In this document: positions 11,381 to 21,500 of the stretch, in pieces | Numbering within the stretch: position 1 is the first letter of the stretch | Layout of the letters: every line of letters starts with the position of its first letter | Assembly: GCA_038049695.1 (NCBI GenBank) | Contig: CP142457.1 | Coordinates: 57,842,501-57,906,500 of the forward strand | Direction of reading: 5' to 3' | DNA length: 64,000 nucleotides | Origin: Cinnamomum chago | Taxonomy: Eukaryota > Streptophyta > Magnoliopsida > Laurales > Lauraceae | Notes under the pieces: model-generated | What the model was told of the DNA's origin: nothing | The model's database searches: none | The model's input: the letters and a program-made list of their open reading frames with translations, nothing else | Position numbers and translations under genes: made by a program

Positions 11381-11715
11381 TGGGGTGCCAAAATCACGGT
11401 CTCAAAAGGTGTAGCTCTCTCAGGAGCAATCCTCAGACTATGTCTTTGCTCTCACGCAAGCAGTCTGATCCTCAGACTATGGCCTACCTTGCGCTGCCCC
11501 CTGGACCCCTGCGAGCTGACCGGTCAGCTCGACCACCGCCGGGGGACACCCCCGGACCCCCTCTACGAAGTGCATGTATTAAAAGAGGAACGACAGAGAC
11601 GGACAGTATCTAGGAAAGCTACAAATGCTCGGCATAAAAAAAAATATAATAATAATAATAATAACCTGATATCCAAAATGCCTCACTTTCAAAGTTTCCT
11701 TTGACGCGAGGCATT

Positions 11716-11725
11716 GAGGGGCAAA
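11716..11725 (+). promoter_or_regulatory. Polypurine tract of the retrotransposon
   Basis: GAGGGGCAAA abuts the 3' LTR, the position expected for the plus-strand primer. One C interrupts the purines. Confidence 0.55.
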
Positions 11726-12271
11726 TGATGGGTCAGGCTCAAATGACTCGGTCCGCAGTGACGAGTTAAGCCCAAATAGCTCGGTCCACTATAGCAGGTC
11801 AAGACCAACTGACCCAAGTCCATGATAAGCCCGGGTCGTCATCGGCCGGGTCCGGATCCACTGAAGGACAAAGTCCGCGCGCGTCGTTTTACCTACCTGC
11901 TCTTACCAATTCCTGCGGAGAATATCTTATCTGCTCGTCTGTTGAGGACGGTTCGGAAGACTCCACCAGAATGGAGCGTGCATCATTGGAGATCCCTGGA
12001 GAATCTCCCCACCCGTTGGAGAAAGAGTATAAAAGGAGAAGTCCTATCAGAGAAGCAATCTCCTCCGATTCTACTTTCACATCATCATTGTAATCTCCTA
12101 CTTTGTAATCTCCTCCCCAGAGCAGTAAATTCACCAATTAAAGTGGACGTAGGTCACACTGACCGAACCACTATAAATCTCCTCTCTCTTTCTCTCTCTC
12201 TATTCATTAATTTTCATTAATTATTTATTACTTGACCGGTGGTGCCCGAAAACCACTTTTTGGCTTCATCA
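11726..12271 (+). repeat. 3' LTR of the TR-GAG element
   Basis: 546 bp, colinear with the 5' LTR, TATA box at 12,028-12,034. The six differences from the 5' LTR all lie in the first ~220 bp. Confidence 0.93.
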
Positions 12272-12276
12272 GTGAT

Positions 12277-13441
12277 GATTTTCTGAAATTGGAGGGCAGT
12301 CAAGATCTTCAATGTCATTTTCCCCCTTCAGTTAAGAGGTCACTACCTCTTATCAAACACAAGCTCTTAATTACAATGTGGAAGAGATGAATTTCAGCGT
12401 CAAGGAGCTTATTCTGTTAAATGCGAACTTATAGACCATGCAACCAAGTGGAAACATGGAGCACCTACACGGCTGGGCTTGGGTGCAGTCTAGTTTACAT
12501 CCTAAGGCCCACGCCTCACTTTCCTGAATCCAGGTTGAGTCCTTTGATAGGCCTGCTATGCACTTAAGCAGCCTGGGAAGCGCCAATGTCGACCTAAATT
12601 CACACTCACAGTAAGTGCACTGCACTTGTCTCACATGCATTACTCAGAAATGGATACCATGTTCACAGGCTGGGCTTCGACCTGAATATCCAGCTTGACA
12701 AGAAAAGGGCTAGTAGCTAGCCGTCCCTGGCCTGGTTGCCACCTGAAAGATGTCCATTTGTGAGTCTTGCTTGTGTCTAGACCTACAAAGTTTTGTACAG
12801 AAGACAGGCCTGTTTTATTTAATTTGGAAGAAGGTTTTGGAGTTCTCTCGTGTTAGCGTGTAGGATAAGTATGAATACGGTGAAACCATTTTTCTCTCAA
12901 AGGAAAATATACAAAAAATTGGACTAAGAATGTCACCAGAACTTGCAACCAGTTGAAATTTGAGAATTTTAGCCCATGATTCATCAGGAGCTAAACCGTC
13001 TGCCAGTTTCAAAATAACGAGTAGTTTCCACTTTGTTGTGTTTGTGAAGTCTGGATGATTACATAATTTGTTATATTTTATTAGAAGAGTACTTCATTTA
13101 TCAGGTTTTCCAATTTCATAATAAACACAACTGCATTAAGCCAAAATCAAACCAATCACAGGTTAAAGAAGAAATCTTCAGGATCTTTTTCACTAGAATA
13201 AAAAAAGGAAAAGTTTTTACCCCTTGATGCAATGCATCCAGATGAGAAAAGAAAAAAATACTACAGTAGGCAAAAATGCAATAACAGATGTCAAAGACCA
13301 CATGGAATACTGATTACTTGTATTTTAAAGACAGGCAAACCTGATTATTTTTTAGTCATAGAGAGAATGAACAACATCACTTTAAACATCTTGACTTGTT
13401 CTTAATACTGATACTTCAATGCAACATACCAAAAAGTATAA
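12277..13441. other. Intergenic DNA downstream of the SARD4-like gene
   Basis: No recognisable gene. The first ~110 bp after the retrotransposon keep an open plus-strand frame (DDFLKLEGSQDLQ..., closing near 12,389) that could be a scrap of the unrecognised segment left of the element. The rest, including the minus-strand frames at 12,371-13,301, shows no domain. The last ~130 bp should contain the 3' UTR of the minus-strand gene. Confidence 0.5.
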
Positions 13442-14458
13442 TCAGAGGTTACCATGTAAATACGTCTCATATACCAACTGGGCGGCCAAAATATCCACAA
13501 CAGCCGAACCAACTGATTTGAAAACTGTTATCTCATCGGAGCTATTTCTTCCACTTTTCTTTCCCTGAACCATATCCAACAGTCTCCCAGCAATGTCCGC
13601 ATGCAAAATAATTCCTCTCTCAAAGGCACCAACCAATTCCCCTGACTCCACTAATGCTGCTTCGCAGTCAACAAACACCCTCCCTCTCCTAATGGCCTCA
13701 TCGTCACATTCCCTCATGGAAGGGCTAAAAGACCCCACCAAATCCAAATGAGCACCAGCCTTTAACACACTTCCTTTCACAAGAGGACTCCTAGAGCTAG
13801 TAGCACAACTCACTACATCTCCCAGTGCGACAATCTCCTCCAAACAATTTCCATGCTCAAAATGAACATCACTTGTATCTTCTTCTTGTAGTTTCTTTAC
13901 CAAATCCTGAGCCTTCTGAGGCGATCGATTCCATATGATGACCTTCTTCAAACTAGGAATTGCAAACAAATGAGCTCTTATAAGATAAGGTGCCAATGAC
14001 CCTGCTCCAATCATCACAAGAACTTCAGCGCCTTCTCTAACTAGAAAATGAGCAGCAAGGGCAGATACACAGGCAGTTCTCCAATGGGTCAGTTCGGATC
14101 CGTCCATTGTGGCGAGTGTCCTTCCCGTGGAGGAATCAAAAAGGAGGTAAGAGGCATTGACACCGGGTAAGTTCCTAGCGGAGTTTTGAGGAAATGTGGT
14201 GACAATTTTAATGCCAATGTAGCGGAGGGAAGGCGATGTGGACCACGAAGGCATTAAAAGCAGAGAGGAAGAAGGATCGATTGTGTAGTTTTGACGAAGT
14301 GGAGATTGTACCGAGGCACAAGTCAATGGTAGCGAATTGCGGAAGTGTTGGATGAGAGCAGAGTAAGAGAGGAGTGACCTAATGGTTTCGGCATTGATGA
14401 ATATGCAATTTCCACTGTCCTCTTGTGATTTCTTGGTGATAATATCTTTATCAGCCAT
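13442..14458 (-). CDS. SARD4: Ornithine cyclodeaminase/mu-crystallin family reductase, SARD4-like
   Basis: Predicted 338-residue protein of the OCD/mu-crystallin fold, closest by recognition to plant SAR DEFICIENT 4. That enzyme reduces dehydropipecolate, made from lysine by ALD1, to pipecolic acid, a signal for systemic acquired resistance. Seen: a substrate-side Lys in KIVTTFPQN (about residue 84), RTACVSALA (127-135), a Rossmann dinucleotide-binding loop VMIGAGSLAP (148-157), LDLVGSFSPSMRE (238-250), and the C-terminal FKSVGSAVVD motif of the family. Length fits the family and the coding region is uninterrupted. The ATG at 14,458 was chosen because the in-frame extension upstream contains no ATG in the open stretch and meets a 3' splice site and then a stop in the spliced leader. 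No obvious transit peptide was noticed. Other OCD-fold reductases are possible, but plants usually carry one SARD4 gene. Confidence 0.9.
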   Translation of the reverse strand: MADKDIITKKSQEDSGNCIFINAETIRSLLSYSALIQHFRNSLPLTCASVQSPLRQNYTIDPSSSLLLMPSWSTSPSLRYIGIKIVTTFPQNSARNLPGVNASYLLFDSSTGRTLATMDGSELTHWRTACVSALAAHFLVREGAEVLVMIGAGSLAPYLIRAHLFAIPSLKKVIIWNRSPQKAQDLVKKLQEEDTSDVHFEHGNCLEEIVALGDVVSCATSSRSPLVKGSVLKAGAHLDLVGSFSPSMRECDDEAIRRGRVFVDCEAALVESGELVGAFERGIILHADIAGRLLDMVQGKKSGRNSSDEITVFKSVGSAVVDILAAQLVYETYLHGNL

Positions 14459-14473
14459 CGGATTGAGAACCTC

Positions 14474-14992
14474 CTGCAAATGAAGTAGCCAGTAAGATAA
14501 GAGGGGGAGTTGGAAAAGATTTGTTGCACAGGTAATGGATCATTTGGGTGCAATTTATACCAAGCAGAACGATTTTTATCCATTCCCATCTGCAATTAAG
14601 ATTCAGGGCAGCCCCAGAATAGCAAACATCATTAGTTCCTGTAATGCTTTTCTTCCAGGTCTGCTTCAAACAAGTAGTTCAGATACTTATTTCATTTGGG
14701 GCCTCAAAAGGCAAAAGTGGAGAAGTAGCTGTTCTAATGTGATTTTTACAACCCAAAACGCAAAAGGGAGGGGATAACAAATCCTTTCTACCAGAGTGCT
14801 CAAACTAATTGCAAAGTGTGGTACATCCAACCGCGGCTGTAACAACTTCTAACAGGACTACCGAAATAACTATATGGGATTGAAAGATGAAAGTTATTTG
14901 GAATGAAATTGCAAATCTTGAGAAACAAGGATGGATTTCATGAATTGGAACCAATCTTCAATCTTAGAATTAGGGCTTTAGATATGAAGTAC
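14474..14992 (-). other. Predicted 5'-UTR intron of the SARD4-like gene
   Basis: On the minus strand, a donor CTTCCAG|GTACTTC sits at 14,993/14,992 and an acceptor CATTTGCAG|GAGG at 14,474/14,473, 15 bases before the ATG. In the spliced leader the frame of the ATG meets a TGA upstream, so the joined exon is untranslated. The intron is 519 bp. The non-coding first exon would run from 14,993 to somewhere beyond 15,060. Inferred from splice signals only. Confidence 0.65.
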
Positions 14993-15069
14993 CTGGAAGA
15001 GGATGAGCTTCTGAATCGAGTCCTCTCAGCTGCGATGACTTCACAGAAGACTTCTTCCTCCTGTCAAGT

Positions 15070-16404
15070 TTGGAAGTAGGGGCGATTTTGGGGCATATCT
15101 ATCGTGGATATATTTTTCTTTAATGTTTCGGGGGCCCACTGAAGAGATTGTCCGGATCTTCTGAAACGGAATGGACGGTCCAAATTCAATGTCGACTTTT
15201 GGATACCTATGGTCTTGGGGGTGGCGTGATGGCCAAACAAGCTAGGAGATTTAACCATTCATTACCGTTTAAAAATATTATCTCATTAAAAAGTGGTCAA
15301 GATTTTAAAGCATATTCGATCACACATCCAAAAAGAAAATATGTTCTTCCTACAAATTCAAACATCTATTTACATCAAATTTAATTCAAATAGATGACTT
15401 ACCAAATGACACTAAATCTTGAGACATGACCCATGATTTCCATGTTTTATTACTTTTGGTTCATATGTATTTAATCACATACCTTTTAAAATGTTTCACA
15501 AATTTTTCTCAACTCAGATCGCAGTAAAATTGGTCAACGCAAGATACATTCTATTGGACGGTCAGGATCTTGAGTGGTTTGAATTTACTAGGTAGGCCAA
15601 ATTCATTGAGTTTATTGGCCACGAATGAATAAAGGGATTTTTATAAAAAAAATAATTTTAAATATTAATTCAACCATTTTATGAAGTAAAGTAATAAAAT
15701 AACAAAAGAGTTGTTCGTACATTTTTTAAAATAAAACTACCACAATTAACTATATCATCAACTCAGTTGACGATATCGTCAACTAATTGACGATGTTATT
15801 AACTTCCATTGCAAAAAACTGTGTGTTGCTTTATTTTTCTCTTTCTATTGATTGAAAGTTTGTGAAAATTATTGCATTTTGTGTCTCGATTATCTTATTT
15901 AAGTGGTCTTGGTAATTCTTCCTTAGTTGTGTGGGTCCTATATGCTTGATTCCACTCATTTCCCACCCCTTATAAAAGTACATTCTCATGACTTTTGAGG
16001 GTGTGAATTTGAAATACAAGGTGTTAAGTGAAATGTTGGAATGTGATTTTTCTCTCGATTGAGTGAGGTTGGAGGAGATGAAGGGTATTCTCGTACTTTT
16101 TTTTTAATTTTAAGAGAGGCATCTATCTATATATTTATTGGAATGTGGTCTCCTTTCGTTTAATGAGAGGCCTCCAAAGTTCCATCCCCCAATTCATAGC
16201 ATACATGAAGATAGTTGTCATTATCTAACCACAGGCCTCCAAAGTTACATCCCTCAATTCATAGCATACATGAAGACAGTTGTCATGTTCTTCTCTCTCC
16301 ACTCTCTTCTAAACTAACTTTCGTATAACTTCCTCAAAAAATAAGGTCCCACTACGTGACTGATTTGATATTGGAAATAAAGGTAACATTGAAAAAAAAA
16401 GAGG
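15070..16404. other. Intergenic DNA upstream of the SARD4-like gene
   Basis: Likely holds the minus-strand promoter at its left end, but no clear TATA box was identified. It contains a ~60-bp direct duplication at about 16,168-16,290 (GGCCTCCAAAGTTCCATCCC ... ACAGTTGTCAT in both copies). No gene recognised. Confidence 0.5.
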
Positions 16405-17262
16405 GATTGTTCCTAAAAACACGTCATCTCCCTCTCTTTGATCGGACGCTAGATGGTGGGCCAAACAGGACCCACCTCACACGGATCCACCACCTATTGG
16501 GTCACCTTGTGGGTCCTCCTTCGGATCCATGGATCATATGGGTCATCGGGTGGCCCACCTAAATCTCAGTATCAACGCAAGAAAATCAAGCCCTCACCTA
16601 ATCCTCCAAACCAAATACCATAGAATAATCAGAACCAAACACCTAAATAAATTCAAATCCCCCTAAACAAACAACTTGGGTCCTCGACTAGATCCGCAAT
16701 CGGATCAACCAGTGGGTCCCACAACAATATGCTTCCAAATTGATTTTGTTCCTAAAACACGTCCTCTCCCTATCTCTGATTAGACGTTGGATGGTGGACC
16801 AAACAGGGCCCACCTTGCACGGATCCACCATTTACTGGGTCGCCTGTGGGTCCTCCTTCGGCTCCACAAATTAGATGGGTCATCGGGTGGCTCACCCGGG
16901 TCCTGGTATCAACGCAAAAAAATCAATCCCTCACCGAATCCTCCTAACCAAACACCCTGTAATGATCATAACCAAACACCCAAATAAATTCAAACCTAAA
17001 ACACAACCCCTCCCTCTCTCTGATTAGACGATGGATGGTGGGCCAAACATGACCCACCTCGCACGGGTCCACCACCTATTGGGTCGCCCGTGGATCCTCC
17101 TTCGAATTCACGATTCAGATGGGTCATCGGGTGACCCACCTAAGTCTCGGCATCAACGCAAGAAAATCAAGCCTTTACTGAATCCTCCTAACCAAATACC
17201 CTGAAATAATCAGAACCAAACACCCAAATAATTTTAAATCCCTCTAAACAAAACAACTTGGG
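16405..17262. repeat. Three degenerate ~250-330-bp tandem repeats
   Basis: Each copy starts with TTCCTAAAA-CACG or CCTAAAACACAACCC and TCTCTGATTAGACG (about 16,405, 16,745, 16,996), then GATGGTGGGCCAAACA, GGATCCACCACCTATTGGGT, GGGTCATCGGGTG, ATCAACGCAAGAAAATCAA and CCAAACACCCAAATAA. Two copies end in CCCTCTAAACAAA...CAACTTGGG. Divergence is roughly 10-15 percent by eye. No conserved reading frame is seen across the copies. Confidence 0.8.
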
Positions 17263-18465
17263 TTTTCATATTCAAACAAGTTGAACAGTTGTAAAATTGA
17301 ATGAGCTTAAAATCTGTCAAAACAATGACTGAAACTTGACTATATTTTATCTCAAACCATTGCTGAAATTGGGCTGAGTTACAGTAAGATTTCGACAACA
17401 AATGAGTTGAGATTGGATAAAAAATCACCCCAAATAGATAGATGTGGTGGGCTGAAACACAGACTAAAAGTGAGTCGTAAATGGACTAAAAATTGGCTCA
17501 GCAAGCTACTATGAAAAAGCTAAAAATTAGTTCCGTGAATAGACTTAAAAACACTCCACAATTTGGCTACAAATAGGAATTGGTTACGGTGGATTGACTA
17601 AAAAAAAGGTTTTTAATGATTACAAGCTTGAACCCTTGACTAAGTAGGCTGAAAAAAAAAAGGGCTAAATAAAAATGGGTTGAGGTTAAAGATTCAACCC
17701 AAGTTTGTCCTTAGAAAATGGTTAAAATTAGCTAAAGTATGGCTTCAAATAGACAATCTGTGATTGGGGCTTAGTGGGACCCAATATCCTGCCACCTAGA
17801 TGTAACTCCAGATTAGGGGGTTGGATTTGTCAGGCATGGAGGCCTGGGCCATCCAGCACCTTGATCAGGGGAGGGCATGTTTGAAGAATAAAAAATTGCT
17901 TGGGTGTCTTGGAGTGTGGGACCCAATGGTCGATCTGATCAAGGGATTGTGTTTTTTATTGTCTTTAATCAAACATTCACATTTAATTAAAAGGCTTGGG
18001 CTTGGGCCTGGGCCATCCAGCACCTTGATCAGGAAGAGGGCATGTCAGGAAGGGAAAAATAAAACATTCAGGTTTTTTGCACCTCCATCTAAACTTGATG
18101 GGTTGGAAAAATAAAAGAGAGGGACTCCATGTCAGTATTGTTTTTGACATGTTTTGGACGAGGCATTGATTTTTTTTTTCTAGATCTACAGTTAACTATA
18201 TCATCATATCATCAAGGCTATAAGAAAAAACCCATCCCCACCCCTCATGCAAAAACTCAAATTAGCAAAAAAAAAAAAAAAAGACTCAACTGTTTATTAA
18301 TTAAATTATTTAATAAAAATAATATATATGAGTTTGTGCATTTAGTGGTTTTGTGTGCTCCATGCATAGCATGGGGTGTTGCTAGTGTGCACACAAAGAC
18401 ATGTTCTCACACGTGCGCAGAAACCTAGAACTGCAATTCTCACTTGTAATAATAAAGCAAAGAGG
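17263..18465. other. Intergenic DNA upstream of the G-patch gene
   Basis: Contains a duplicated segment at about 17,840-17,885 and 18,003-18,050 (GCCTGGGCCATCCAGCACCT in both). The right part should include the G-patch promoter: an AT-rich AATAATATATATGAG near 18,320 is the only TATA-like candidate. No other gene recognised. Confidence 0.45.
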
Positions 18466-18502
18466 TTTCTCTCTTTCTCCCCCTCTTTCTTTCTCTCTCT
18501 CG
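18466..18502 (+). promoter_or_regulatory. Pyrimidine-rich leader/core-promoter stretch of the G-patch gene
   Basis: A CT-run just upstream of the start codon, followed by GCGAGAGAGAGA at about 18,519-18,530. Such CT/GA tracts (Y-patch-like) are common around plant transcription starts. Position and composition only. Confidence 0.35.
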
Positions 18503-18539
18503 CCGAATAGCTCGAGGGCGAGAGAGAGAAGCAGCATCG

Positions 18540-21500
18540 ATGGCGGCACCCGAAGCACCCCTCTGCTACGTAGGAGTAGCCAGAGAGTCCGCTGCTTTCC
18601 GCCTCATGAAACAGATGGTACTTTCTCTCTTTTTCTCTATCTTTTCCTCTCTCTCAAAACCTCCATCACCAAACCCTACGAATCCAGCTCGTTGCGATCT
18701 CTCTCATACTAATTATCCGCACAACTACATTCCAATCCAACTCGTCTCTCTTGATTTTGCATCGGATGGTTGAAAGAAGTCGATGCATTGTTTTATTTCC
18801 ACTTTTAGATGCTTTATGCATGAAATTATTTCTTCAGGGGTGGCAGGAAGGTGAAGGCCTTGGAAAGGACAAGCAAGGAATCAAGGCACATCTCAGAGTG
18901 AAAAACAAACAGGATACCACAGGTTTTTTTTTCTTTCTTTAATCAGTATTGATTCTACCTACAGCAGCTAATGTTATTTACAATATTTGTGCAGTGCAAA
19001 TGTTTAACATGTGTTTGTGTTTCCCTCTCATAGGGGTGGGTCTAGATAAGGCAGCTAACAACTGGGCATTTGATACCAGTCAGTTTGACAATATTCTTAA
19101 AAGATTGAAAGTGGTAACACTTTGATCTTAGCTCTCTTTGTTTTCCCCTTATATACAAAATTTAAGAGCATCATCTATCATTGAAAGAAAAAAAAAAGTT
19201 AACAGGGTGTACTTGTGAGTAATCATATCATATATATATATATATATATATACTTGTATATGTCTGTATGTATGTACATAATACACATGAGTATGCCGCA
19301 TAAAGTTGCTGATGCTACGTTCGTTTTCTTAATTGTTTTAGTTGCTTTTGAGGCATGTGCCCTCTCCTTACGAGTTTGCGTTTCTAATTCCTTATTACGG
19401 TCTTATTGGCAGCAAGTGGCAGAACCTAATAGTGAAGGTATGCTGAAAGAGATTGGTATTTGTTTTTGTTACCAAGTTTTTGTCATTTTGTCTAATAGGA
19501 TGTTCTTTGATTCATGCGCATCTGTAGAGACAAATGATCTCCAAGTAGATGCCCATGAGAGTACACCTAAAGTGGATCCAACAGTAAAAGCAACTCGACC
19601 GCAGGGGAGGTCAGATAAGATAACCATTTTTTTCATATGATTTTTCCTATTTCTTTCATATATGTTGTCGTGTATTCTTTCCATGATACATTGGAACCAT
19701 TGGCCAGATATAAGAAGAGGGAAAGAGGGAAACTTGTAAATGCATATTCAGCGAGTGATCTGCAAGGGATTTTGGTAATTTCTTCATCCTCCTCCTAAGT
19801 TTCCTGTGTAGATAATTTCACATGATCTTTTTGGAATTTGACCTAGCTAGTGAAAATTGATTAAGTAGCCGTTCCTTTCCACCTATCCTATGAATAATTG
19901 TCAGTTGTCACCATGATCAAAGTAGGTGAATATGTTACGGCAGAGTACAAGCTTTTAAACCATTTTCATATGATATAAACAAGTTGTAACATACTCCGTA
20001 AAAATATTTCACAAATTTGTTTTAGGACGTGTGCATGTGTGCGTGTAAGTGTGAAGTGGAATTTAACTGTATTGTTTTGTTATTCTTCAACCTACCAACA
20101 TGTTGTAGCCTTCCCATCTTCATTTATGAAACAAGGATTCTGTCCGTTGGTATGGAAGTGTTGATTAATCGCTTGTGTTTTCAAATGTGTCTGCATCGTG
20201 TTGTTAACTCTTCAACCTATTGCAGTTCTCAACATCTTTGTAGGCCCCATCACATTGAAGACTAGAAATTTCACAAGACATACTTCTGTTCCGCTGGTGT
20301 GCAAGCATTGAACAGTCCGTCACGTGATTTGGAACATGTGTCTGTGGGTGTGCATGTACGTGTGTAAAATGACTTTTGAAATTTATCATTGTGGTTGCTT
20401 GTATTGCAGCCTTTGTGAGTTTCTTCAACCTAATACAGTTTCCAAACCCCAACATCTTGTAGTCTTGTTCTGATTCATCATTGCCATCGTCATTATAGCG
20501 TTATTTATCAATATGGTACTTAATGCATTCTGCTCGTGAAAATAAACAAGCTAAGATAATTTATCTTATCCAACTTTGGTGTATGAAATATCTATCTATT
20601 GATCAATCGTCCATCCTCCCACTTTGTGTGTGTACTTATGAGCGTGGGCTCTGTTCCACTCACAAGGAGGAGTTGGATAATCAGCCATTTCTAAGGAGTA
20701 GTTGGGTAATCAGCCATCTGGTTTGGAGCATCAACCTTTTGAATTTAGATGAGGACTTGCTTAAGGTTGTGTTCCTGCCTGCGTGTGTGTTAATCGTTAA
20801 TTCTTCTGGAGACATTTTGATGATAAAGCACTAGACTTTCACAAGAGAGTGCACATTTTGAACCATGCATTATCTTTCACATACTTGTCTTAGAAAAATT
20901 TGTTAAGAGGCTGCTCTGTTACATTACATATGACTTGTGCTCTTTTAAATTAACTGTCATTTAACTGTTAGTGCTTGCATGCCACTTTTAGGGCAATAAG
21001 GTTGAGGATAAGGGCAGTAAGGTTGAGGATACACAAGTGAATATAGATCAAGATGAGGAACTAGAGTCCTCAATGGCAATTGAGTCTCGTCCTTGCTATG
21101 CTGAAGGTAACATGAAATATAAATATGCGGATATTTTTATATTAATATTCCATATTCAAGATACTATTATGTTGTTCACCATATTTTAGGGTTTTTAAGT
21201 TAGAGTCCTCAGTGGCAATTGAGGCTCTTCCTTGCCATGCTGAAGGTGGCATGAATTTGAAATATGCAAATATTTTTAGTAATAATATTCCATATTTAAG
21301 GCGCTATTATGTTCACCATATTTTAGGGTGGTTGTTTTTATTTTTATTTTTTAAAGGCCTCTTGTTATCAATATGTTGCAAATGACATTTCCAAGCCATC
21401 ATCACATTTTAACATGTGGAAGCATATGCATGCATGTGTGTCTATCTATCTATGTGTGCGCACGCGCATGCACACAAAAGCATGTGCACATGTGTCTGTG

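Larger units (their letters stand above)
8980..12271 (+). mobile_element. Non-autonomous LTR retrotransposon (TR-GAG type, Ty3/Gypsy-related)
   Basis: A complete element of 3,292 bp. Both LTRs are 546 bp, begin with TGATG and end with CATCA, and the whole is bracketed by the 5-bp target duplication GTGAT (8,975-8,979 and 12,272-12,276). A primer-binding-site-like TGGCGCCGT starts 3 bp inside the left LTR. A purine run, GAGGGGCAAA, sits immediately before the right LTR. The only protein homology is a Gypsy-style gag, itself broken; protease, reverse transcriptase, RNase H and integrase are absent and a 78-bp tandem array occupies their place. This is the architecture called TR-GAG (terminal repeats plus gag), which would need proteins from an autonomous relative to move. 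The two LTRs differ at only 6 of 546 positions by my reading (five transitions, one transversion), so insertion was recent. Confidence 0.93.

Noticed and set aside
14459-14479. Seven-codon N-terminal extension of the SARD4-like protein
   Set aside because: It would start at TTG, crosses a canonical 3' splice site, and the spliced leader has an in-frame stop; the ATG at 14,458 is preferred.
19215-19640. 141-codon open frame within the G-patch gene
   Set aside because: It reads through a TA microsatellite, introns and small exons out of splice context; the multi-exon model with consistent phase explains the region.
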